From Chloroflexota bacterium (GTDB taxonomy: Bacteria > Chloroflexota > Anaerolineae > Anaerolineales > Anaerolineaceae), in assembly GCA_021789855.1 (NCBI GenBank), contig JAJYIW010000003.1, positions 1-41,666 of the forward strand: a stretch of DNA of 41,666 bases, in the 5' to 3' direction. Each line of letters starts with the position of its first letter. Position 1 is the stretch's first letter. Of the stretch, positions 33,740 through 41,042 are shown piece after piece. A model generated the notes under the pieces. That model was given only the letters and a program-made list of their open reading frames with translations, was not told where the DNA came from and did not search any database. The position numbers and the translations under genes were made by a program.

Positions 33740-35533
33740 CTAATCCCCCCCGTCTTCCAGCATGGCGCGGATGCGCCGCACGCCCTTCCCCACCGCTTCC
33801 TGTTTGATTATTTTAAAGCGACCCAGCACACTGGTATGGTCTACGTGCGGCCCGCCGCACACCTCCCGCGAAAACTGCCCGATCGAGTAAACCTTCACCT
33901 GCTCGCCGTACTTCTCGCCAAAGAAAGCCAGCGCGCCTGACGCGACCGCCTGCTCCAGCGGCATGATCGCCATCGTCACCGGCAGGTCGGCCTGGATCGC
34001 CGCATTGACCCGCTCCTCAACCTCCTGGAGCTGCGCCTCGCTCAGGCGCTCAGGCCAGGAAAAATCGAAACGCAGCCGTTCTGGGGTGATGTTAGAGCCC
34101 ATTTGGTGCACGGCCGGCCCCAATACCTGGCGCAGGGCCGCCTGCAGCAGGTGGCTGGCCGTGTGCATGCGCGTGCTCGCCTCGGAGTGGTCCGCCAGCC
34201 CACCTTTGAACTTCTTTTCAGCGCTCTGGCGTGAAAGCGCCTGGTGAGCAGCATAACAGCGCTCAAAGCCCTCTTCATCTACGCGCAGTCCTTCTTCCTC
34301 CGCCAGCGCCGCCGTCAACGAGAGCGGCAGCCCATACGTTTCGTACAGATCAAACGCCTGCTCTCCCGAGATCAGGCTGGCTCCGCTATCCCGCAGCGTG
34401 CGGATCACCTTTTTCACCCGCGGCGCGTCCTCGGTCAGGATACGCCGGTAGCGCTGCTCCTCTTCATCCAGCAGCGTGATGATGCGTTCCCGCGCGCCGG
34501 CCACCCCCGGGTAAACCGGCGCAAACACCTCGACGACCTGTTCACCCAGCCGGGAACAAAAAGGCTCCTGCAAGCCCAGCTCGCGCCCGGCGTCGACCGC
34601 CCGGCGGATCAAGCGTCGCACCACATAACCGGCTTCCAGGTTCGATGGCGCCGCGCCATCTCCTATGGCCATCGCCGCTGCGCGCAGGTGATCCACCGCC
34701 ACCCGGAACGGCCGCGTCGCCCGGGCGTAGGCCCTGCCCGACAGGCGCTCCAGGCGTTCCACCAGCGGCCGCAGCGTATCCACCTGGAACACATCCCCGC
34801 CAGCCCCGCCTCCCTCCAGCACAGCCAGCGCGGTTAGCATGCGCTCAACGCCCATGCCCGTGTCCACATTGGGGTGCGCCAGCCGGAGGTAATCGCCGCT
34901 CGCTGTCTTTTCGTAAGCCATGAAGACGTTGTTCCACACCTCCAGCCACCGGCCGCAGGCGCAGCCCGGGCGGCAGCCGGGGTGATCGGGCGCCCCGGTA
35001 TCCACAAAGATCTCCGAATCAGGCCCGCACGGCCCGCTATGCCCGGCCGGCCCCCACCAGTTATCCGCCCTGGGCAGGAAAAAGATGCGTTCCTCCGGGA
35101 TGCCCAGCCGCCGCCACACGCCAGCCGAAGCGTCATCCCGCGCCGCGGTCTCATCGCCGGCGAACACCGTCACCCCCAGCCGGCCCGGCGGCACCCCCAG
35201 CACCTTCACCAGGAACGTATAGCTCCACGCCAGCGACTCCTCCTTGAAATAATCCCCCAGGGACCAGTTGCCCAGCATTTCAAAGAAGGTCAGATGCGAA
35301 GCGTCCCCCACCTCCTCAATATCGTTGGTACGCAGGCACTTCTGCACATCCGTCAGCCGGCGACCCAACGGGTGGGCCTCGCCCAACAGGAACGGCACCA
35401 GCGGGTGCATTCCCGCGGTGGTGAACAAAACGGTCGGGTCGTTCTCCGGCAGCAGGGATGCTGACGGCAGCCGGCGGTGGCCCAGCTCCTCAAAATAGGA
35501 CAGGTACGCCTCGCGCAGCTCATTCGCATTCAT
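33740..35533 (-). CDS. alaS: Alanyl-tRNA synthetase, short form lacking the C-Ala domain
   Basis: About 597 residues, against about 850-900 for typical bacterial AlaRS. The class II catalytic core is present: DPTVLFTTAGMHPLVP, KCLRTNDIEEVGDASHLTFFEMLGNWSLGDYFKEE. The editing domain is present too, with HTASH and a CGGPH motif (usually CGGTH). The protein stops at GVRRIRAMLEDGGD, where the coiled coil and C-Ala domain would begin, with no frameshift or remnant downstream. The core resembles the CPR/clostridial-type short enzymes. I choose ATG 35533 (AAAGG 7 nt upstream) over ATG 35545, which directly abuts the Shine-Dalgarno-like AAAGG. It is preceded by a T-box and its own promoter. Confidence 0.9.
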   Translation of the reverse strand: MNANELREAYLSYFEELGHRRLPSASLLPENDPTVLFTTAGMHPLVPFLLGEAHPLGRRLTDVQKCLRTNDIEEVGDASHLTFFEMLGNWSLGDYFKEESLAWSYTFLVKVLGVPPGRLGVTVFAGDETAARDDASAGVWRRLGIPEERIFFLPRADNWWGPAGHSGPCGPDSEIFVDTGAPDHPGCRPGCACGRWLEVWNNVFMAYEKTASGDYLRLAHPNVDTGMGVERMLTALAVLEGGGAGGDVFQVDTLRPLVERLERLSGRAYARATRPFRVAVDHLRAAAMAIGDGAAPSNLEAGYVVRRLIRRAVDAGRELGLQEPFCSRLGEQVVEVFAPVYPGVAGARERIITLLDEEEQRYRRILTEDAPRVKKVIRTLRDSGASLISGEQAFDLYETYGLPLSLTAALAEEEGLRVDEEGFERCYAAHQALSRQSAEKKFKGGLADHSEASTRMHTASHLLQAALRQVLGPAVHQMGSNITPERLRFDFSWPERLSEAQLQEVEERVNAAIQADLPVTMAIMPLEQAVASGALAFFGEKYGEQVKVYSIGQFSREVCGGPHVDHTSVLGRFKIIKQEAVGKGVRRIRAMLEDGGD

Positions 35534-35573
35534 CGCTTGCTTCATCCTTTCTCATATCAAACACCCTGGGGAT

Positions 35574-35837
35574 AAAAAAATCCCCAGCGCAGGCTGAGGA
35601 CGAAAGACTCGTGGTACCACCTCATTTCGGCCGCTCCTTGCAGAGCGTCCCTTGGTGGCCAGGCGAACCTGGCCCTGCTCAATAACGGGAGCGCCCGGCG
35701 AGTTTTACTGGCCCACGCGTGGGGTGTTCTTCTCGCGCCTCCAGGGTGGCCAGCGCCGGATATCAGCGCCAGGTTTTCACCCTTTCACCTGGCTCTCTGG
35801 GCCGCTCTCCAGCGCCTGTTCCCTGTCACAGGCAATT
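35574..35837 (-). promoter_or_regulatory. T-box riboswitch (tRNA-Ala sensing) upstream of alaS
   Basis: The minus-strand leader has the core T-box sequence TGAGGTGGTACCAC (35624-35611). UGGU would pair with the ACCA end of an uncharged tRNA, consistent with the A73 discriminator of tRNA-Ala. Downstream, an 8-bp terminator stem (GCTGAGGA at 35600-35593 on the complementary strand paired with 35588-35581) with a 4-nt loop is followed by seven T (35580-35574). The 5' strand of that stem, CCTCA, can alternatively pair with TGAGG of the T-box to form the antiterminator. Upstream lies a structured Stem I region with GGTGAAAACC-like distal loop. A GCC triplet at 35750-35748 is a possible Ala specifier codon, unproven. 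Confidence 0.9.
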
Positions 35838-35843
35838 TCTCTG

Positions 35844-35872
35844 ATTATAGCTCTCCCCACCCCGGAAGGCAA
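35844..35872 (-). promoter_or_regulatory. Promoter of the T-box/alaS transcript
   Basis: Minus strand TTGCCT (35872-35867) and a perfect TATAAT (35849-35844) with a 17-bp spacer, predicting a start at about 35837 and a 5' leader of roughly 300 nt that carries the T-box. The -35 box overlaps the inverted repeat CAAGCG-N5-CGCTTG (35870-35886), which could be an operator or chance. Confidence 0.7.
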
Positions 35873-36006
35873 GCGCCTTTCGCTTGTTTCACGTCATGGC
35901 GAAGAACATAGCGACGAACCAACCTGTTTCTCCCCGCTTTCTGTTAACAATTCTTAATTTCCTGTTCATCCAGCCCTATTATTAAAGAAGCCCCCTGAGC
36001 ACAATC

Positions 36007-36022
36007 TAGAACTTGCGTTCTA
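36007..36022. promoter_or_regulatory. LexA-type (Cheo box) palindrome
   Basis: TAGAAC-TTGC-GTTCTA is a perfect 6-bp inverted repeat and contains GAAC-N4-GTTC, the classical Gram-positive-type LexA consensus. It lies 57 bp upstream of the nrdR -35 box, in the 330-bp region between the divergent alaS and nrdR promoters. No promoter overlaps it clearly, so function is unproven. The rest of 35873-36078 shows no coding sequence that I would support. Confidence 0.4.
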
Positions 36023-36078
36023 AACAATCTCCACGTTTTTTCACCGGATATTTTAAGAAACGTATGCGCAATTAAGTC

Positions 36079-36107
36079 TTGCAATGTCATTCCGGTTGTG
36101 CTAGAAT
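36079..36107 (+). promoter_or_regulatory. Promoter of nrdR-nrdJ
   Basis: TTGCAA (36079-36084), 17-bp spacer, TAGAAT (36102-36107), with TGc immediately before the -10 box (extended -10). The predicted start is near 36114, giving an 88-nt leader to the nrdR ATG. No convincing pair of NrdR boxes was recognised, although autoregulation by NrdR would be expected. Confidence 0.65.
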
Positions 36108-36127
36108 AATCACACATAGTACAGACA

Positions 36128-36171
36128 GGGGGAAACCTTGTTTCGCCCCCCACCAGTGGGGGTACCTTTTT
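36128..36171 (+). promoter_or_regulatory. nrdR leader with two mutually exclusive hairpins (candidate attenuator)
   Basis: Two competing stems share one C-tract. Hairpin A pairs GGGGG-AAAC (36128-36136) with GTTT-CG-CCCCC (36140-36150). Hairpin B pairs CCCCCAC (36147-36153) with GTGGGGG (36156-36162) and is followed by TACC and five T (36167-36171), like an intrinsic terminator. Formation of A would disrupt B. The layout is that of an antiterminator/terminator switch in an 88-nt leader. No tRNA- or cobalamin-riboswitch signature (for example a B12 box) was seen. Confidence 0.5.
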
Positions 36172-36201
36172 CTATATAACGAAGCCTGGAATGGAGCATA
36201 G

Positions 36202-36651
36202 ATGCGTTGTCCTTATTGCCAGAACGAAGAGTCAAGAGTCCTCGATACCAGCCACGACGCCCGTGGCGGCGTGCGTCGCCGGCGCGAGTGCGAGCGCTGC
36301 GGCCAGCGGTTCAGCACCTATGAACGGCCCATCCTGGCCACCCCCCTCATCGTCAAGCAGGATGGCACCCGCGAAGAGTTCGACCGCGAAAAACTCGGGC
36401 GCGGAATCCGTATAGCCTGCGCCAAACGGCCGGTTTCAGCCGCCGACATCGAGCACCTGATCGGTGAGATTGAGTCTTCGCTACAGCGCATGGGACGCGC
36501 CGAGGTTCCCTCGCGCGTGGTGGGAGACACGGTCATTAACGGTTTGAAGAACCTCGATCAGATCGCATACATCCGTTACGCTATTGTTTATCTTCACATG
36601 GACGACCTGCGTGAAATACGCCAGGAAATTGACCGATTATTGGAAGGATGA
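36202..36651 (+). CDS. nrdR: Ribonucleotide reductase repressor NrdR
   Basis: A 149-residue regulator. The N-terminal zinc ribbon has Cys3-Cys6 (MRCPYC) and Cys30-Cys33 (CERCGQRFSTYE), and an ATP-cone follows from about residue 46 (PLIVKQDGTREEFDREKLGRGI). NrdR senses ATP/dATP and represses ribonucleotide reductase genes. GGAG lies about 7 nt before the ATG. nrdJ starts 10 nt after its stop, so repressor and target are in one operon. Confidence 0.96.
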   Translation: MRCPYCQNEESRVLDTSHDARGGVRRRRECERCGQRFSTYERPILATPLIVKQDGTREEFDREKLGRGIRIACAKRPVSAADIEHLIGEIESSLQRMGRAEVPSRVVGDTVINGLKNLDQIAYIRYAIVYLHMDDLREIRQEIDRLLEG

Positions 36652-36661
36652 GGTATAGATT

Positions 36662-39352
36662 ATGGACAAGACGAAAGCTACAAAACAGGCCCCCGCCAGT
36701 GCATCGAGTGCCAGCGCACCCCTGACCACCTCCCCCTTGCCTGCCAGCGCTCGCCCGGTCGTGCTGGCCGATAACGCCCGGCAGGTGCTGCTCAAGCGGT
36801 ACGTGCGCCGCGGGCAGGATGGCAAGCCCATTGAAACCATCGAAGAGATGTTCTGGCGCGTGGCCCTCCACATCGCCCGGGTCGAAGCCACCTGGGACAC
36901 CGACGTCCAGGCGCGCGCGCTGGAGTTTTACGACCTGTTGACCACCAAGCGCTTTTTCCCCAACTCGCCCACCTTCACCGGCGCCGGCACGCCCCTCGGC
37001 CAGCTCGCCGCCTGTTTTGTCCTGGCCATTTCGGATGATATGGGCCGCGACCCCAACGGCATCTTTAACACCCTGCGCAACGCCGCCCTCATCCAGCAGA
37101 CCGGGGGCGGCAATGGCTTCTCCTTCTCCCGCCTGCGCCCCAAGGGCAGCCTGGTCAAGTCCTCGGCCGGGCAGGCCACCGGCCCGGTCGGCTTCCTCCG
37201 CGTCTACGACCACGCCTTCGGCGAAGTGGCCCAGGGCGGAACCCGCCGGGGCGCCAACATGGGCGTCCTGCGCGTCGATCATCCCGACATCGAGGACTTC
37301 ATCGCCTGCAAGACCAACGAGAACCAGATCACCAACTTCAACATTTCCGTCGGCATGACCGATGCCTTTATGCGCGCCGTGGAAGCCGACGCCGATTGGG
37401 ACCTGGTCTTCCCCGACGTGACCTCCCCCCTGTATAAAGGCTTCTACGGCACCCTCGAGCAGGCCGTCGATGCCGGCATTCCCCTCAAGGTTTTCAAGAC
37501 GGTGCGCGCCAGGGAGCTGTTCGATCAAATCGTCGCCCAGGCGCACCACAACGGCGAGCCTGGCCTGCTCTTCCTCGATGCCGCCAATCGTGCTAACCCC
37601 GTCCCGCACCTTTACCAGCTCGAATCTACCAACCCCTGCGGGGAGCAATTCCTCGGACCGAACGAGAGCTGCTGCCTGGGCTCGGTGAACCTGGCCCAGC
37701 ACTTCGGCCCGGACCATAGCGTCGATTGGGACCGGCTGCGCCAAAGCGTAGAACTCGCCACCATCTTCCTGGATGACGTGGTGGACGCCAATGGCTATGT
37801 CCCCGCTGTCCCTGAGCTGTCCGCCGCTGCCCACCGCGCACGCCGCATCGGGCTGGGCATCATGGGCCTGGCCGACCTGATGTACCACGCCGGCGTCCGC
37901 TACGGCTCGCCCGAAAGCCTGGAGTTCGCCTCGCAGGTGATGGAATTCATCCGTTACCACGCCATGCGCACCAGCGTTGATCTGGCCCGCCAGCGTGGCG
38001 CTTTCCCTGCCATCCAGGGCAGCATTTACGATCCCCAGGCCTTCACCTGGCAGCCGCCTGTCTCCATCGTGCCCTACACCCGCGATTGGGCCCGCCCGCC
38101 CGTCGATTGGAGCGCCATCGCCCAGGACATCCGCCAGTTTGGCATCCGCAACGCCGCCCAGACCACCATCGCGCCCACCGGCACCATCGCCACCGTCGCC
38201 TCCACCGAGGGCTACGGCTGCGAGCCGGTTTTCGCCCTGGCGTATACTCGCCACGTCAACGACAACGGCAAGGACCTCCAGCTCGCTTACGCCAGCCCCC
38301 TCTTTGAGGAAGCCCTGCTCAAGGCCGGCCTGGACGACGCTAGCCGCCAGGCCATCGTCGACCGCGTCATGACCAATGGCACCTGCCAGGATGTCCCCGG
38401 CCTGCCCCTCTCCTTGCAGGACGTCTTTGTCGTCTCAGGCGACATCACCGCCGAAGAACACGTGCGCATGCAGGCCGCCTTGCAGGCCTTTGTGGACAAC
38501 AGCCTGTCCAAGACGATCAACTTCCCTGCCGGCGCCACCCTGGAAGATGTGGCCACTGCCTACCGGCTCGCCTGGCAGTTGGGCTGCAAAGGCATCACCG
38601 TCTACGTCACCGGATCGCGCGACAAGGTCGTCCTGGAGACCAAAGCCACCGCTGAGAAGAAGCAGGTTCAACCAAAATCGTCTGAAACTGCCGGACAGGA
38701 GGCCGAGGCTTCCGCCTCACGCGGAAGCAATGGCTACAAGCCGGCAGAAGGCCTCGGAGAGACCCAACCCGCCGCGCCAGAGAACGCCGCTTTGCAGCTT
38801 CCCATCTGGCACGAAGCAAAAAAACCCCGCCCGCGCTTCCTCCACGGCTACACCTGCTCGATCGAGACTCCCTTGGGTAAAGCCTTCATCACCATCAATG
38901 AGAATGGCGGTAACCAGCCCTTCGAAGTGTTCATCAATACCGCCAAGGCCGGCTCCGACACCGCCGCCGTCTCCGAAGCCATCGGCCGTCTCATCTCCCA
39001 CATCCTGCGCCTGGCCTCGCCCGTCGAGCCGCGCGAGCGCCTTAAAGAAGTGGTGCGCCAGCTCTCCGGCATCGGCGGCGGGCGTTCCCTCGGCTTCGGC
39101 CCCAACCGCGTCCGCTCCCTGCCCGACGGCGTCGCCCACGCCCTCGACGAATACCTCCAGACCATCTCTGGCCTGGGCCTGGCGCCCGAAAAGCTCCTCC
39201 CCGCCGAGAGCCCTGCCGAGCCCGAAAGCATCCCGATCGCCGAACAGCCCTTCCTCAAGATCGGCGACCTCTGCCCCGAGTGCGGCCAGGCCGCCATGGT
39301 CAATGAAGAAGGCTGCCACAAGTGCTACGCCTGCGGCTACAGCGAGTGCTGA
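36662..39352 (+). CDS. nrdJ: Adenosylcobalamin-dependent (class II) ribonucleoside-diphosphate reductase
   Basis: An 896-residue class II reductase. The catalytic loop NPCGEQ holds the thiyl-radical Cys326 and Glu328. Cys118 (in QLAACFVL) and Cys337/338 (NESCCLG) are the probable redox pair. A TSCPD-type domain ([19 protein letters not shown]) follows the barrel at about residues 740-835, and a C-terminal zinc-ribbon-like tail has Cys871, 874, 885, 888, 891 and 896. No N-terminal ATP-cone is visible in the first 45 residues, a Ser/Ala/Pro-rich leader. It makes deoxyribonucleotides using adenosylcobalamin, with or without oxygen. GAGG precedes the ATG. Confidence 0.95.
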   Translation: MDKTKATKQAPASASSASAPLTTSPLPASARPVVLADNARQVLLKRYVRRGQDGKPIETIEEMFWRVALHIARVEATWDTDVQARALEFYDLLTTKRFFPNSPTFTGAGTPLGQLAACFVLAISDDMGRDPNGIFNTLRNAALIQQTGGGNGFSFSRLRPKGSLVKSSAGQATGPVGFLRVYDHAFGEVAQGGTRRGANMGVLRVDHPDIEDFIACKTNENQITNFNISVGMTDAFMRAVEADADWDLVFPDVTSPLYKGFYGTLEQAVDAGIPLKVFKTVRARELFDQIVAQAHHNGEPGLLFLDAANRANPVPHLYQLESTNPCGEQFLGPNESCCLGSVNLAQHFGPDHSVDWDRLRQSVELATIFLDDVVDANGYVPAVPELSAAAHRARRIGLGIMGLADLMYHAGVRYGSPESLEFASQVMEFIRYHAMRTSVDLARQRGAFPAIQGSIYDPQAFTWQPPVSIVPYTRDWARPPVDWSAIAQDIRQFGIRNAAQTTIAPTGTIATVASTEGYGCEPVFALAYTRHVNDNGKDLQLAYASPLFEEALLKAGLDDASRQAIVDRVMTNGTCQDVPGLPLSLQDVFVVSGDITAEEHVRMQAALQAFVDNSLSKTINFPAGATLEDVATAYRLAWQLGCKGITVYVTGSRDKVVLETKATAEKKQVQPKSSETAGQEAEASASRGSNGYKPAEGLGETQPAAPENAALQLPIWHEAKKPRPRFLHGYTCSIETPLGKAFITINENGGNQPFEVFINTAKAGSDTAAVSEAIGRLISHILRLASPVEPRERLKEVVRQLSGIGGGRSLGFGPNRVRSLPDGVAHALDEYLQTISGLGLAPEKLLPAESPAEPESIPIAEQPFLKIGDLCPECGQAAMVNEEGCHKCYACGYSEC

Positions 39353-39367
39353 GAAAAAACCCAAGAA

Positions 39368-39400
39368 AGACCCCAGGGGTTTTGGAAACCCCTGGGGTCT
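39368..39400. terminator. 15-bp perfect hairpin after nrdJ
   Basis: AGACCCCAGGGGTTT (39368-39382) pairs perfectly with AAACCCCTGGGGTCT (39386-39400) around a 3-nt loop TGG. A run of A before it (39355-39360) gives a T-tract on the minus strand, so it should also end the minus-strand unit coming from 41666. The plus side continues GCGCTAAAAC without T. It lies between convergent genes. Confidence 0.8.
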
Positions 39401-39403
39401 GCG

Positions 39404-39586
39404 CTAAAACAATTTGATCAACCGTCTGGTCGTCCGGTGATAAACCCGGTTATACAGGGCCCGTTTAGGATTGGTGATCCATCCCATGCCCCGTGGCGCT
39501 CGTATTTTGCTCCGGATCATCCGTTTGATCGAGGTCCTGGCTGCAATGGATTTCCGCAAAGACGGCGTTCTGATTCCAAATTTCAT
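39404..39586 (-). CDS. Small basic conserved protein, unknown function
   Basis: A 60-residue, very basic protein: MKFGIRTPSLRKSIAART, then GMGWITNPKRALYNRVYHRTT. Small proteins with this KFGxR.PSLKK...NPKKAxYNxxYxxTT pattern recur in several bacterial phyla, in my recollection without a known function. I use the ATG at 39586, with AAAGGGG about 7 nt upstream, rather than the ATG two codons earlier. It starts 18 nt after the kinase gene stop, so it is probably the last gene of the minus-strand unit, just before the hairpin. It overlaps no other gene. Expression is not proven. Confidence 0.55.
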   Translation of the reverse strand: MKFGIRTPSLRKSIAARTSIKRMIRSKIRAPRGMGWITNPKRALYNRVYHRTTRRLIKLF

Positions 39587-39604
39587 CGTCATACCCCTTT
39601 CTGT

Positions 39605-41041
39605 TTAACCCAACAGCATTTCTACCACCTCACGTAATGTCGTATCTTCCCCCACGTTTCCAGGGAAGATAATATACGCCATGCCCGGAAATTTGCTCTC
39701 CGGCCCGGTCAGCCACACCGGGATGCCCGGGCGCACCTGCCCCAGCACGATGGCCCGCCGCACCCGCAGCGCTTTCACCCCCACGTCGCTGGAAGTGATC
39801 CCGCCCTTGGCGATGATAAAGCCTGGCCGCACCGCCAGCCCGCTGATCACCCCCGTGAGCGCGTCGGCAATTTCGACCGCAATCATCAATTGCCGTTCCT
39901 TATCCTCGGTATCCAGGTCCAGGCGTTCGCGCCGGGTGTAAACCACCGCACTGACCCCCCGTTGGAGCGCCGCCTCGGCCAGGCCAGTGACCCGCGCGGT
40001 CTCGCCTATCAATCCACCCTTCACCAGCGCCAGGTGCTGGTTGAACTCAATCAGCTCGATCGGGGAGCCGCAACGGCGCAGTTCCTCCAGCTGGCGGGTG
40101 GTGCGATTAACGTGCGAGCCAATGAGGACAACCCCCGCGCGCGGCTGCCCATCGCCCACCAGCTCGCGCCGGCTGAGCAACGGTCGCTCAGTCACGCCCC
40201 CCAGCACCCGCGGCAGCCCCGCCGCGCTGCGTAGAATGAAATGCTTTCCCCGTCTCAGCGCCCGCAACAAAGCGATGGCGAACACCTGGATATCGCAGGT
40301 ATCGGCCGCATTGACGATGATCTTGTTGAAGTGCTCAACCGCCAGCAGTTGCGCCTCGATCGCGTCCACCGCCGTCGCGCGCAGGGCGTCCAGGGAGATC
40401 GATACCATGTCCCTGGCGCGATAGGCCCCGCCGGTTTTCTCTTCGACCCACTCCCCCAGGTGAGACGCCCGGTACCCGAAGGTCTTATCCCGGGCAAACT
40501 CCGTCTCGCCGGCAGGAACCAGCCGGCTGCCCTCCTTCACGTAATGGACATCATCCAGCGTGAAGCGGCCGCCCTCTTTGAAAAATGGGCAGATCACCTC
40601 GCCGTCGAAGGCAACCCCCGTCAGCGCTTCCAGCTCCTCTTTCAGGGTCTGCGTTTCGAGCGGGTAATGCCCGCGCAGGGTCGAATCGCTCCGGCTGATC
40701 AGCAGAAAGTCCTTCCCGCAACGGCGCGCCGCCGTCACGAGGTTCCGGGCGATCTCCCGATGCGCCTCGACCGTCTGCGCCTGGGTAAACCCGCGGGAAT
40801 TGGTCAGCACAAAAAACAGCCGGTTGTCCTCGCCCAGCCCGTTAGCCAGCGTCTCCACCAGCCAGTCCGTGTACACCGAGACATCGTGGACAGTTTGCAC
40901 CCCGGTGGGGTCGTCATCCAGCGCCACCATCTTCTGGCCCGCCCTGGCCAGCTCATCGGCCAGCAGCCGGTCAATCAACGCCTGGTCCGGCCTGGGGTAC
41001 GTTTCGAGGATCGAAACATCCAATGGCTGGAGCGCGCCCAT
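39605..41041 (-). CDS. Four-carbon acid sugar kinase (DUF1537/OtnK family)
   Basis: A protein of about 478 residues. DDDPTGVQT at residues 42-50 is the N-terminal nucleotide/substrate motif of the acid-sugar kinases, ISRSDSTLRGHYPLE follows, and AKGGITSSDVG near the C terminus is the second-domain glycine-rich motif. Family members phosphorylate 3-oxo- or D/L-erythronate and threonate-type tetronic acids. I start at ATG 41041, two nt beyond the stop of the upstream dehydrogenase and preceded by GGAGG; the in-frame ATG at 41089 would overlap that gene. The neighbour supports tetronate catabolism. Confidence 0.88.
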   Translation of the reverse strand: MGALQPLDVSILETYPRPDQALIDRLLADELARAGQKMVALDDDPTGVQTVHDVSVYTDWLVETLANGLGEDNRLFFVLTNSRGFTQAQTVEAHREIARNLVTAARRCGKDFLLISRSDSTLRGHYPLETQTLKEELEALTGVAFDGEVICPFFKEGGRFTLDDVHYVKEGSRLVPAGETEFARDKTFGYRASHLGEWVEEKTGGAYRARDMVSISLDALRATAVDAIEAQLLAVEHFNKIIVNAADTCDIQVFAIALLRALRRGKHFILRSAAGLPRVLGGVTERPLLSRRELVGDGQPRAGVVLIGSHVNRTTRQLEELRRCGSPIELIEFNQHLALVKGGLIGETARVTGLAEAALQRGVSAVVYTRRERLDLDTEDKERQLMIAVEIADALTGVISGLAVRPGFIIAKGGITSSDVGVKALRVRRAIVLGQVRPGIPVWLTGPESKFPGMAYIIFPGNVGEDTTLREVVEMLLG

Positions 41042-41042
41042 C

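Noticed and set aside
33740-35533. alaS as a truncated pseudogene
   Set aside because: The frame is intact with a natural stop, full T-box and promoter, and matches short-form AlaRS sequence style; no leftover C-Ala coding sequence lies downstream.
35944-36153. 69-codon minus-strand ORF between alaS and nrdR
   Set aside because: Covers the nrdR promoter and leader, no motif or upstream ribosome-binding site.
36100-36201. Cobalamin riboswitch upstream of the B12-dependent nrdJ
   Set aside because: Would fit the biology, but the leader is only about 88 nt and no B12 box or long kissing-loop architecture is visible.
36581-38254. 557-codon minus-strand reading frame opposite nrdJ
   Set aside because: Shadow of nrdJ codon bias in GC-rich DNA; low-complexity Gly/Ala/Asp composition, no domain and no ribosome-binding site; nrdJ is secure.
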